Shown: positions 18,167 to 26,531 of the stretch, piece by piece | How the letters are laid out: each line of letters opens with the position of its first letter | Numbering within the stretch: position 1 is the first letter of the stretch | NCBI GenBank assembly: GCA_035946615.1 | Contig: DASYZB010000048.1 | Location: 1-64,000, forward strand | Source of the DNA: Verrucomicrobiia bacterium | GTDB taxonomy: Bacteria > Verrucomicrobiota > Verrucomicrobiia > Limisphaerales > UBA8199 | Reading direction: 5' to 3' | Length of the DNA: 64,000 bases | Made by a program: the position numbers and the translations under genes | The notes under the pieces: generated by a model | The model's input: only the letters and a program-made list of their open reading frames with translations | Told to the model about the DNA's origin: nothing | The model's database searches: none

Positions 18167-19317
18167 ATGCAGGTGTCTGTTCAATCGGCTGGAGCAGTGG
18201 CCACCGAAATTCAAGAGCATCCGGAAGGCCGCGTCAGTTTGGTGCTGCGTGGACGCTTGGATGTGCGGAGCACTGGGGTTTTATGGAGGGAACTGGAAAA
18301 GCGCCTTGCGCCATTGCGCATCCGCTCTCTGGAGGTGGATGCCACACACCTGGACCTCCAGGGCGGCATTGGTATCGCTCTGCTGCGCTATCTGAGCGAA
18401 GGGGGCATGACCCCCGGCGCGCAGGTCGTGGTGCGCGGCCTCAATGACGGCGCCCGCAAACTCCTGGAAACCTTCACCGCCGAGGATTTCCGCGCTTATC
18501 GCCCGCATCGCCCGCCCAAGGTCAGCCTGCCGGAAGAGGTTGGGCGAGTAACCCGGGCTCTGCTGCAGGATGTACGCGAACAAACCACATTCATCGGAGC
18601 TGTTGCCGCGGCGCTTCCGGACGTTCTGCTGCATCCCAAAAGGCTGCGTTGGGGTGAGATTAAACGGCTCATGGAGACCGCCGGCGCCAATGCCTTGCCG
18701 GTAATTGGTTTGTTCAGTTGGCTCGTTGGCCTGGTCCTGGCTCTCGAGTCCGCCCGGCCCCTCGAGCAGCTTGGCGCCCAGATTTTCATTGCTGACCTGA
18801 TCGGCTTCTCGGCCATTCGCGATACCGGCCCCCTCGTGACCGCTGTGCTGCTGGCGGGACGCTCCGCCTCGGCCTTTGCCGCTGAGTTGGGCACCATGAA
18901 GGTCAACGAGGAACTGGACGCCCTCAAGACAATGGGGCTTGAACCGGTCCGCTTCCTGGTGGTTCAGCGGGTCATCGCTTCGGTGCTCCTCACGCCGCTG
19001 CTGGCCCTTTATGCCATGGTGCTCGGAATCATTGGAGGCGTGATGGTCATGCGTTTCATGGGATTTCCTCCGCTCATGATTTACCACCAGTTAATCGGGC
19101 GCGTCGGGTTGGGCGCATCGTGGTGGGCATCAATAAGAGCCTCATCTTCGGCGTCATTGTTGGCAGCGTCGGATGTTTGCGCGGCTTGCAAACAAAACAC
19201 GGAGCGCAGGCCGTCGGGCATTCGACGACCCGCGCCGTCGTGGCCAGCATGGTTCTTATCATTTTGGCTGATACGCTCTATTCAACCGCAAACTACTTTC
19301 TGGCCTCCCGGGCATGA
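18167..19317 (+). CDS. mlaE: MlaE-family lipid ABC permease with N-terminal STAS domain, apparent frameshift
   Basis: Residues about 10-115 form a STAS-like domain (RVSLVLRGRLDVRSTG...LDLQGGIGIALLRYL). The MlaE permease core follows (FIADLIGFSAIRDTGPLVTAVLLAGRSASAFAAELGTM, then EELDALKTMGLEPVRFLV). After HQLIGRVG the reading frame fails: it runs out through a nonsense tail to 19348. The conserved C-terminal part (NKSLIFGVIVGSVGCLRGLQT, ending NYFLASRA) is in another frame that stops at 19317. Only that restored frame gives the ATGA overlap with the next gene at 19314, so I annotate the gene to 19317 with an indel at about 19098-19122. The permease moves phospholipids between the membranes together with MlaF and MlaD. 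Confidence 0.85.
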
Positions 19318-20090
19318 GCGCCCGAGAGGACATTATCATCGAGGTTAAGGATTTAACTGCCGGGTATGGCGACAGAGCGATTTTGGAGCACCTGAGCTTC
19401 CAGGTCCATTGCGGCGAGGTGCTCGTCATCATCGGGCGCTCCGGTTCAGGCAAAAGCACGCTGTTGAAACATTTGATAGGGCTTTACCCGCCGCTCGCAG
19501 GCGAGGTCTGGATCGAAGGCAAGGACCTTGTTAAAGCCCAGGGCCAGGAACGGCGCGACCTGCTGCGCACCTTCGGAGTGTTGTATCAAAGCGGCGCGTT
19601 GTTCGGTTCGATGACCGTCCTCGAAAACGTCCGCCTGCCTCTGGACGAGTTTACCGACCTGCCCGATCTGGCCAAAGACCTCGTCGCGCTCTCGAAGCTC
19701 AAGTTGGTTGGCCTGGCTGCCGCCGGCCCGATCCTGCCTGCGGAGTTAAGCGGGGGGATGCAGAAGAGGGCCGCCATCGCCCGGGCAATGGCCCTGGACC
19801 CGCGCATTCTCTTTCTGGACGAACCATCTGTTGGGTTGGACCCCATTACGGCGGCCGGGGTGGACAATCTCATCCTGGAATTGGCCCGCTACTTCAGCAT
19901 TACGTTTGTGGTCGTCACCCACGAATTGGCCAGCATCTTCGCCATTGCCTCCCGCGTCGTGATGGTTGATGAAGAGACTCGCACGATTATCACCCAGGGC
20001 AAACCGGCCGATTTGCGCGATCATTCCCCCGACCCGCGCGTGCGGCGGTTTTTTCATCGCGAATCCGATTCGGAACGAGCGGGGGTTTGA
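19314..20090 (+). CDS. mlaF: MlaF-like ABC transporter ATPase
   Basis: A 258-residue ATPase of usual length. Walker A GRSGSGKS is at 41-48, the signature LSGGMQKRAAIARAM starts at 145, and Walker B ILFLDE (165-170) is followed by PSVGLDP; the H-loop is VVVTHE. The LSGGMQKR signature is that of the Mla/retrograde lipid-transport subfamily. The start overlaps the stop of the restored mlaE frame by ATGA, and the stop lies just ahead of the MCE gene, so the three are translationally linked. The protein powers the MlaE permease at the cytoplasmic face. Confidence 0.95.
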   Translation: MSAREDIIIEVKDLTAGYGDRAILEHLSFQVHCGEVLVIIGRSGSGKSTLLKHLIGLYPPLAGEVWIEGKDLVKAQGQERRDLLRTFGVLYQSGALFGSMTVLENVRLPLDEFTDLPDLAKDLVALSKLKLVGLAAAGPILPAELSGGMQKRAAIARAMALDPRILFLDEPSVGLDPITAAGVDNLILELARYFSITFVVVTHELASIFAIASRVVMVDEETRTIITQGKPADLRDHSPDPRVRRFFHRESDSERAGV

Positions 20091-20098
20091 TTCATTTC

Positions 20099-21064
20099 AT
20101 GAGCGCCAAGGCAAACGATTTCAAGCTCGGCCTGTTTGTGCTTGCGGGTGTGGGGATACTGGTGGCGGCCATTTTCATTTTCGGCGCCTCGAAATGGTTT
20201 GAAGGCAAAACCGTCGAGGAGACCTATGTGGCGAGCAACGTCGATGGCCTCAAGACCGGCGCGCCCGTGACGCTGCGAGGCGTGCCCGTCGGCCAGGTTA
20301 CGCGAATCAATTTTACCTGGAACATTTATCACCATACCGAGCCGCGTTATGTGTATGTCGAGTTCGAGGTTAACAATGATGTCGCCCTGGTCCCGCCCGG
20401 CCCTCGTTTCGCCAAGCAGATTCAGGACCAGGTGAACATTGGACTTCGCGCTCGGGTCAAATCCCAAGGCCTGGCCGGCGCCACCATCCTGAGTCTTGAG
20501 TATGTCAACCCTTCCCAGTACCCGCCCCTGCGTGTTCCCTGGAAACCCAGAAACATCTATATCCCATCAGCCCCAAGCCAGTTCAGCGAAATCCTGGCGT
20601 CTCTGGACAAGACCTTGGGCAAGATCAAACAAATCGATTTTGCGAAAATAGCGGGCGCTGTGCAGCAGGACCTCGCTGCGGGCCAGCGGTTGCTCAATCA
20701 TATTGACCAGGCCAACATCGCCGGGGTGGTGACCAACGCAAACCAGTTGCTGGCGAATTTGCAGGGCATCAGCGGGCAAATCCACACCTTTATCGGCGCA
20801 ACCAACTCGGCCCCGCAGGTGACACTCAAGAATGTTTCCAGCAACGCTGACCGCGTTCTGGTCGAATTGCACACGACCGTGGACAAGCTCAACCGCATTG
20901 TAGCCGGTATTGATGCCAGCCCTTTGAGCGATACGCTGGACAACCTACGCCGCGCGTCTGAAGACCTCGAACAAGCCATCGAACGCTTTAAGCAATACCC
21001 TGCCGGGGTTGTTTTTGGCAAACCGCCACCGCCGGCCCGAAGCGTCGAGCCGCCAGGCAAATAA
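20099..21064 (+). CDS. mlaD: MlaD-like MCE-domain substrate-binding protein
   Basis: A 321-residue protein with one N-terminal membrane helix (about 9-30). An MCE domain follows (about 38-125, DGLKTGAPVTLRGVPVGQVTRI and LVPPGPRFAKQIQDQVNIGLRARVKSQGLAGATILS), then a long helical region (about 165-310), as in PqiB/MlaD-type proteins that form periplasmic hexamers or tubes. It binds and passes lipids between the permease and the outer-membrane side. A TTG at 20087 overlapping mlaF could also serve as start; ATG 20099 (MSAKANDFKLGLF) is preferred. Confidence 0.93.
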   Translation: MSAKANDFKLGLFVLAGVGILVAAIFIFGASKWFEGKTVEETYVASNVDGLKTGAPVTLRGVPVGQVTRINFTWNIYHHTEPRYVYVEFEVNNDVALVPPGPRFAKQIQDQVNIGLRARVKSQGLAGATILSLEYVNPSQYPPLRVPWKPRNIYIPSAPSQFSEILASLDKTLGKIKQIDFAKIAGAVQQDLAAGQRLLNHIDQANIAGVVTNANQLLANLQGISGQIHTFIGATNSAPQVTLKNVSSNADRVLVELHTTVDKLNRIVAGIDASPLSDTLDNLRRASEDLEQAIERFKQYPAGVVFGKPPPPARSVEPPGK

Positions 21065-21079
21065 GGAGGTGTTCATAGC

Positions 21080-21865
21080 ATGAATAAATCGTTTACCGCG
21101 GAGTCTGCAACGTGCGCTATAACCATATGTTGCCGAGGTTTCTTCCTCTCCCCTTCGGACTCGCCGCGCTGTCGCGCCATCGCAGCGGAATGGGGGAGAA
21201 CAGGGGAGAGGGGTCCCTCTGTGCGTGGTCCATCCCACGGTCCTCCGAGTATCTCTGCCAACGCAGCAGTCCTGATTGCAGCCTGTGCCCTCATCACCGG
21301 CTGCCTCTCCCGGCCACCCCTTGTGAAACAACATTTCGCCTTCGCAATCCCGCCGCTGACCTCGGCCAAGCCTCCTGCCAACGCGCCGGTGCTGGCGATT
21401 CGGCGTCTAAGCGTCTCCTCACCATTCGATGGGATTTCTTTGGTTTATCGGACCGGCCAGTTCAGTTACGAAACTGATCCTTATGCGGAGTTTCTGGCGC
21501 CGCCCGCCGATGTCCTCAGGGCGCCGCTTCGGCAGTACTTCCAGGCCAGCGGCCTTTTTGGCGATGTGACCCAGCAAGGCAGCGCGCTCCGGCCCAACCT
21601 GCTCGTGGAAATCACCGTCGAGCAACTCTACGGCGATTTTCGCAATCGCGCGGACCCGCAGGCTGTGTTGGAGGTTCGATTGGCTTTCTTCGACGCGCCG
21701 GGGGGACGGCCAGGAAAGGTCATCCTGGACAAGAACTATGTGCGACGCGCCAAGCTGGCCGCGCGGAGTGCTGCCGCCCTGATGGCAAGTTGGAATGACG
21801 CGTTAAAACAGATTATGGCCGAGGCAGTTTCGGATTTGGAAAGAGCCTTATTGAGGAGTCCCTAA
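21080..21865 (+). CDS. ABC-type transport auxiliary lipoprotein (PqiC/DUF330-like)
   Basis: The C-terminal 180 residues have the ABC_trans_aux pattern (FAIPPLTSAKPP, LAIRRLSVSSPFDGISLVYRTG, then WNDALKQIMAEAVSDLERAL). A lipobox LITGC puts the lipidated Cys at residue 75 when counted from ATG 21080, which has a strong binding site (aaggagg, 10 bases upstream). That leaves an odd 60-residue extension ahead of the signal segment, and the extension is coded by a palindromic repeat (21145-21211). A GTG at 21221, preceded by gggagagggg, would give a normal 28-residue lipoprotein signal instead. It is the outer-membrane partner of the preceding MlaEFD-type transporter. Confidence 0.82.
   Translation: MNKSFTAESATCAITICCRGFFLSPSDSPRCRAIAAEWGRTGERGPSVRGPSHGPPSISANAAVLIAACALITGCLSRPPLVKQHFAFAIPPLTSAKPPANAPVLAIRRLSVSSPFDGISLVYRTGQFSYETDPYAEFLAPPADVLRAPLRQYFQASGLFGDVTQQGSALRPNLLVEITVEQLYGDFRNRADPQAVLEVRLAFFDAPGGRPGKVILDKNYVRRAKLAARSAAALMASWNDALKQIMAEAVSDLERALLRSP
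21145..21211. repeat. Palindromic repeat in the 5' part of the lipoprotein gene
   Basis: Arms CCTCTCCCC (21145-21153) and GGGGAGAGG (21203-21211) enclose a second GC-rich inverted segment (cgccgcgctgtcgcgccatcgcagcgg). The sequence lies between the strong ribosome binding site with ATG 21080 and the conserved signal peptide. It keeps the frame open, so it looks like an in-frame insertion of a repeat. Confidence 0.5.
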
Positions 21866-21892
21866 CGTCAAGTACATCTTTAATCTGCCGAT

Positions 21893-21910
21893 GGAAAACC
21901 GAGCTTTTCC
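21893..21910. terminator. Weak bidirectional hairpin between convergent genes
   Basis: GGAAAA (21893-21898) and TTTTCC (21905-21910) flank a 6-base loop between the convergent lipoprotein and moaA genes, in an AT-richer patch. The stem is short, so function as a terminator is only suggested by position. Confidence 0.25.
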
Positions 21911-21962
21911 CTCTTCGTTCCCTTCGTTTGCTTCTGTAAGAAACTTAGAAAATTTTGCACCC

Positions 21963-23033
21963 TCAGCCCCCGATGCAGCTCATCGAGCGTGAAGGCGGCA
22001 CGAAATCAGCCTCCCCGATGTGGTGCCGGGCTTCCTTTTGCCAGACGACCTCCTGAAGCCAGTCGCTAATCTCCTCGTCTCCGGCGCCCCCCCGCAGCAG
22101 CGCCCGCAAATCATGCTCGGTCACGCTGAAAAGGCACGTGCGGATTTTGCCGTCGGCGGTCAGCCGGATGCGGTTGCAATGGCCGCAAAAGGGCTCGCTC
22201 ACCGGGGCAATAATGCCAAGCTCTCCACGCCCGTCCGCAAACACCCACCGCTGCGCAGTCGAGGACGGGTTCTCCGAAGCAGCCGGGCGCAGGTGGAAAC
22301 GGGTTTGAATGCGGGAAAGTATCTCGCGTCCGGGAACGACCATTTCCTTCAGCCACGCCCGGGCGGAATCCAGCGGCATGAACTCGATAAAGCGCATGCT
22401 CAACTGTCGTTCGCGGGCGAATTGGGCCAGGTTCTCCACCTCGTGGTCGTTCAACCCGCGAATCACCACCGCATTGACCTTCACCGGACTGAAACCCAGT
22501 TCCTGGGCCAGGGCGATGCTTTCCAGGACCCCGCTCAGCCCATCACGGCCAGTGATTTTCTTGAAGTTAGCCCGGTCCAGCGAGTCGAGGCTGAAGCTGA
22601 CCCGGCGCAGGCCGGCCTGGCGCAATGCCCGCCCTTTTGAAGGGAACAAAAAGCCGTTGCTCGTCATCGCCAGGTCCGAAATCGAAGGGATACGGGCGAT
22701 CCGCGCGACCACATCCTCGATGCCATTGCGCAGCAGGGGTTCACCCCCGGTGAGCCGGATTTTTTGTATCCCGAGGCGTGCCATCAGCAGCACGACCCGT
22801 TCGATTTCTTCAAAGGTCAGGATGCTGGCCCTGGGCACCCATTGCTGCACAATCGGCGCCGAATCGGGCATGTGCGCCCAGTGGCCGCGGTAGAAGTTTT
22901 GCGCCGCCTCGGTCTCGGGAAGACAATACAGGCAGCGGAAATTGCAGCGGTCCGTCAGGCTGACGCGCAAGTCGCGCAGAGTCCGCCCATGGGAATCGAT
23001 GAGCAGGGCCGGTTTATTTTGCCGGGGCGGCAT
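21963..23033 (-). CDS. moaA: GTP 3',8-cyclase MoaA (molybdenum cofactor biosynthesis)
   Basis: A 356-residue radical SAM enzyme. The N-terminal 4Fe-4S cluster is held by Cys30, Cys34 and Cys37 (DRCNFRCLYC). The C-terminal cluster is held by Cys283, Cys286 and Cys300 (FCGHCNRIRLTADGKIRTC). The chain ends in the conserved GG pair needed for activity (SMSCIGG). LTGGEPLLR and SLDSLD motifs are also present. MoaA converts GTP to 3',8-cyclo-dihydro-GTP, the first step of molybdopterin synthesis. The ATG at 23033 gives a normal length and overlaps the end of the upstream coiled-coil gene by 20 bases. No other moa genes are in the window. Confidence 0.96.
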   Translation of the reverse strand: MPPRQNKPALLIDSHGRTLRDLRVSLTDRCNFRCLYCLPETEAAQNFYRGHWAHMPDSAPIVQQWVPRASILTFEEIERVVLLMARLGIQKIRLTGGEPLLRNGIEDVVARIARIPSISDLAMTSNGFLFPSKGRALRQAGLRRVSFSLDSLDRANFKKITGRDGLSGVLESIALAQELGFSPVKVNAVVIRGLNDHEVENLAQFARERQLSMRFIEFMPLDSARAWLKEMVVPGREILSRIQTRFHLRPAASENPSSTAQRWVFADGRGELGIIAPVSEPFCGHCNRIRLTADGKIRTCLFSVTEHDLRALLRGGAGDEEISDWLQEVVWQKEARHHIGEADFVPPSRSMSCIGG

Positions 23034-23829
23034 TGGTCTCCTGTTGCCGGTTGCCCAGCGGTGGGATGACCTTGACCGACCCGTCGGAGCCAACCTCGAC
23101 ATTCAGATCATAGGCGGGCTTGATCGACTTGGCCGTCATGACGGTAGGCCCCGGGAACCCTTGCATCAGGTGCTGGGCCCCTTTCTGCTCCGCCCGAGCA
23201 AAGAGCCCATCCCGAATCCACTGGATACGCCGGGCGATATTCAACTCGTCCTTCAGCTTGCTGACTTGAGCGCGCAAGACAGTGAGGTCGTTGAACTGCC
23301 GTTCCAGTTCGGACTTCTCAGCCATCATCCGGGTGAGTTCGTTCTGCAAAAAGGCCTTGTCGCCTTCGGATGCGTTGAGCTTCTTTTGGGTATCGGCGAT
23401 TTGAAGGGTCAAATTGGTCAGCGACGCGCTCAAGTCGGCTGCCTGCTTGTCCAGGGCCTGGTTTTGGGTCTCGAGGTCGACGATTTTGGAATCGCGCTGG
23501 GCCACGTCCTGCTGGCTGGCCTTGAGGGCGTCCTCGGTCTTGGCCAGGTTGGAGCTGGTGTCAGCGAGGTTGGCCGAAACGAGAGAAAACTTATTGGTCA
23601 GCTCCGCTATGGCCTTCCTTTGGGCATCGAGGTCCTTTTCGAACATCGCCGCCACCTGCGTTTGCTCTTCGAGCTTGCCCCGGGTTTGGACCCAGCGATT
23701 GGAAAGGTCATCGATCTTTGTCGCGTCTTCACTATGCTGGTCTGAGGCTGCCTTCCGGCTGACGAACAACCCAATCGCCAGCCCCACACACACCAAAACC
23801 AGGATGATAAGGCCAATTCTGTTTTTCAT
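23014..23829 (-). CDS. Membrane-anchored coiled-coil protein
   Basis: A 271-residue protein with one N-terminal membrane helix (about 5-24, IGLIILVLVCVGLAIGLFV). A long heptad-rich coiled coil follows from about 35 to 200, with many Leu/Asp/Gln/Lys repeats and Asn/Thr-rich turns. A short C-terminal segment follows (about 230-271, DLNVEVGSDGSVKVIPPL). No catalytic motif is visible. It could be a periplasmic scaffold or structural protein; relatives are found as hypothetical proteins. It sits between the helicase gene (43-base gap) and moaA (20-base overlap), so the three may be cotranscribed, but no functional link is clear. Confidence 0.75.
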   Translation of the reverse strand: MKNRIGLIILVLVCVGLAIGLFVSRKAASDQHSEDATKIDDLSNRWVQTRGKLEEQTQVAAMFEKDLDAQRKAIAELTNKFSLVSANLADTSSNLAKTEDALKASQQDVAQRDSKIVDLETQNQALDKQAADLSASLTNLTLQIADTQKKLNASEGDKAFLQNELTRMMAEKSELERQFNDLTVLRAQVSKLKDELNIARRIQWIRDGLFARAEQKGAQHLMQGFPGPTVMTAKSIKPAYDLNVEVGSDGSVKVIPPLGNRQQETNAAPAK

Positions 23830-23872
23830 AGCGTGACCCAAAATGCCGGGTCCAAACTCGTTTGGCAAGCGT

Positions 23873-26428
23873 TCAGTCCCTCGGAATTTCCTCGGGCCAT
23901 AAGGCGCCGATGGCAGCCTGGATTTGCCCCGCGCCCCGCACGCGCCGGTATTGCCACCAGCGCGGGAAGAGCCTGCGGTAGCGCGGTTCGGCGAACCGGC
24001 TATCAACCAGGAGCACAACCCCGCGGTCCCTTTCCGAGCGGATGACGCGCCCAGCGGCCTGCAACACCCGGTTCATTCCGGGGAATGTGTAGGCGTAATC
24101 AAACCCTGCGCCCCGGCGCCGCTGGAAGTAATCGCGGATCAAATCGCGCTCGACGCATAGCTGCGGCAACCCCACCCCCACAATGATCGCGCCAATCAAG
24201 CGGTCGCCGACCAGATCGATTCCTTCGCCAAAAATACCGCCCATGACAACAAACCCGGCCAATGCCGCTTGGTTTTGGTGGCTGAACGAGGCCAGGAATT
24301 CGTCGCGTTCCGTTTCGCTCATGCCAGGGCGCTGGCTTAAGACCCGGACCGCCGGGTGAAGGTTTTGAAAGCGTTCGAGGACCGCCCCGAGATATTGATA
24401 CGAGGGGAAAAAGACGAGGTAATTCCCCGGGCGCTCGCGCACCACCGCTGCAATCGATTCGACCACGCCCTCGATGCTTTCGCCGCGCCCCTTGAAATCT
24501 GTGCGGATACGGTCCTGCACCAGCAGGGCCAGGTTTTCCGGCGGGAATGGCGAAGCCAACCGCAGTTCCGGGTCTTCGGGCGCTCCTCCAAGCAAGCTTC
24601 GATAATAATCCAGCGGCGTCAGTGTGGCGGAGAAAAAGATGGCTGCCTTGCCCCTGGCCAGGGCTTGCCGCACCAGGAAGGAAGGGTCCAGACAAAACAG
24701 CCGCACGCGGGCGTTGTCGCCAGGCTCGGCTATCAGCACATACCGTTCATCGAACAACTCCGCCGTGCGCCGGAACGAATAGAGCCGAAAATAGAGTCCC
24801 AGCAGGTTCTCGCGGAATTCTGCCGGGCGGTTTTGCGCCAACCAGCCTTCCGCCTCCTCCAACGCCCGATCGAGCAGGCCAAGCAGGGCAGGGGGGACTT
24901 CAGTGCTTGTAAAGATTTGTGCGCCGTTTTCCTCCGAGGCCCGCCGTGCAGCGAGGGAGGCCGGCGATGAAGGTTCTGCAACCGTCGCCAAGGACTCGAA
25001 GAGAAAAGGGGTCGAGGCGGGAGGCGCCTGAGCCCTTACCGAAAGCCGGGCTGGCTCCATCGTCCTCGTTCTCGAAAGCTCCAGAGAGGTTGTCGAGGAC
25101 GAGAACGAGGAGGAGGACGATGACTCGGACGACCCGTCGCAGAGGTTGCATATTGTCTTTGCCAGCTTGTTCAGCGCCCTGGCGCAGCGTGGGACCGGCT
25201 GCCGGAGCATCCGGCTGACCTCGCGGATTTCATGCGCGCTCAGCTCAGCCGAGAACATCTCGCGCCCGCGGTCCACCAGGTTATGCGCTTCATCGACGAG
25301 GAAAGCGTAATTGGCCCCCTCTTCGGCAAAATGGCGGCGCAGATACACCTTCGGATCGAAGACGTAATTGTAATCGCAGATGACCACATCGACCCAGGAG
25401 GAGAGGTCCAGCGAGAGTTCGAAAGGGCAGACCTGGTGCTCGCGGCTGATCATTTCGAGCGCCGAGCGCGTGATTTGCTCTCGAGCCAGGGCGGCGCGCA
25501 TGGCGGCTTTGCGCCGGTCATAATAGCCGCGCGCCAGCGGGCAGGTCGCCGGGTCGCAAGGCCGGCCATCCTGAACGCAGACCTTCTCCTTGGCCGTGAG
25601 GGTCAGCGTGCGCGCGCGCAGCCCGGCCTGGCGCAGGTCGTTCAAGGCTTGTTCAGCGGCCAATCGGCCCGATGTTCGGGCGGTGAGGTAAAAGATTCGC
25701 TCGAAGCGGCCTTCCCCCATGGCCTTCATGGCCGGAAAAAGGACCGAAACGGTTTTGCCAATGCCAGTGGGGGCCTCGACGAAAAGCCGCCCCGCGCGGG
25801 CGAGCGCGCGGTAAGCCGCAACGGCCAACTCCCGCTGGCCCGGGCGATACTGTCCGAAAGGAAAAGCTAACCCCCGAATGGACTCATCCCGTTGCCGGCG
25901 CCATCGTTGGTTTTCACGCACCCACTCCAAATAAATCGCCGTGGTTGCTTCAAAGAATGCAGACAACTCCGCCGCCGCTAAGGCCTGCTGAAAACCACTG
26001 TTCTTGCCGCTATTGAGGTCGAAATAAGTTAGCAGGAGCGTCAGGGCAGCGCGCCCGTGCGCCTTGGAGTACATAAAACCGTAGAACTTGGCTTGGGCCC
26101 AATGCAACGGATCGGTCACCCCGTCCCAATGGGCTTGAACGGTCTTGATTTCCTCGATGAGCACTTCGTTGCCGTTCACTTGCAGCCCGTCGATACGGCC
26201 CTGAACTCGCAAGATGAACTCCTCGGTTTCGATATCGTGGGAAATCCGCACTTCCCTCTGATACTCCTTTGGCCGCGAATGCTGCACCTGTTGATGGCCA
26301 CGGATGCCGGCCAGGGCCCTGCCCGGCCCGACAAAGTCCCTCCCGCCGCCCAGGTCTCCACCGCGCAGAACGAACTCGACCAGCTCGCGAACCTGCACTG
26401 TAACGACGGGTTTTGAGACCGGGGCCAC
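23873..26428 (-). CDS. XPD/DinG-type Fe-S helicase fused to a Cas4-like PD-(D/E)XK domain
   Basis: An 851-residue protein. An N-terminal nuclease-like module has GRID (Asp80) and IEEIK (Glu93, Lys95), the D...ExK core of Cas4/RecB-type nucleases. The superfamily-2 motor follows: Walker A EAPTGIGKT (218-226), a four-cysteine Fe-S cluster region (Cys284, Cys291, Cys296, Cys334) and DEAH at 379-382. The helicase C2 domain ends with QAAGRVIRSERDRG, the arginine-finger motif. Members unwind DNA 5'-3' in repair. A Ser-rich, low-complexity insertion at 432-500 coincides with a palindromic DNA repeat. The protein begins at ATG 26428. Confidence 0.88.
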   Translation of the reverse strand: MAPVSKPVVTVQVRELVEFVLRGGDLGGGRDFVGPGRALAGIRGHQQVQHSRPKEYQREVRISHDIETEEFILRVQGRIDGLQVNGNEVLIEEIKTVQAHWDGVTDPLHWAQAKFYGFMYSKAHGRAALTLLLTYFDLNSGKNSGFQQALAAAELSAFFEATTAIYLEWVRENQRWRRQRDESIRGLAFPFGQYRPGQRELAVAAYRALARAGRLFVEAPTGIGKTVSVLFPAMKAMGEGRFERIFYLTARTSGRLAAEQALNDLRQAGLRARTLTLTAKEKVCVQDGRPCDPATCPLARGYYDRRKAAMRAALAREQITRSALEMISREHQVCPFELSLDLSSWVDVVICDYNYVFDPKVYLRRHFAEEGANYAFLVDEAHNLVDRGREMFSAELSAHEIREVSRMLRQPVPRCARALNKLAKTICNLCDGSSESSSSSSFSSSTTSLELSRTRTMEPARLSVRAQAPPASTPFLFESLATVAEPSSPASLAARRASEENGAQIFTSTEVPPALLGLLDRALEEAEGWLAQNRPAEFRENLLGLYFRLYSFRRTAELFDERYVLIAEPGDNARVRLFCLDPSFLVRQALARGKAAIFFSATLTPLDYYRSLLGGAPEDPELRLASPFPPENLALLVQDRIRTDFKGRGESIEGVVESIAAVVRERPGNYLVFFPSYQYLGAVLERFQNLHPAVRVLSQRPGMSETERDEFLASFSHQNQAALAGFVVMGGIFGEGIDLVGDRLIGAIIVGVGLPQLCVERDLIRDYFQRRRGAGFDYAYTFPGMNRVLQAAGRVIRSERDRGVVLLVDSRFAEPRYRRLFPRWWQYRRVRGAGQIQAAIGALWPEEIPRD
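24931..25135. repeat. Low-complexity repeat inserted in the helicase gene
   Basis: This stretch codes for residues about 432-500 of the helicase (Ser/Thr/Ala/Pro-rich). It contains a perfect inverted repeat, CCTCGTTCTCG (25064-25074) against CGAGAACGAGG (25100-25110), and several cgagga-type units. It lies in frame between conserved helicase motifs and has no counterpart in the usual family architecture, so it looks like a repeat inserted into the gene. Confidence 0.55.
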
Positions 26429-26531
26429 GCGGCTATTTTCAGGCGACCACAGGGATGCGGCAACCCAATTCTTGGCGTGACTTCACGCCAGGGCGCGAGC
26501 AAGAATGGCACTCATGAACCAAAGGCGGACT

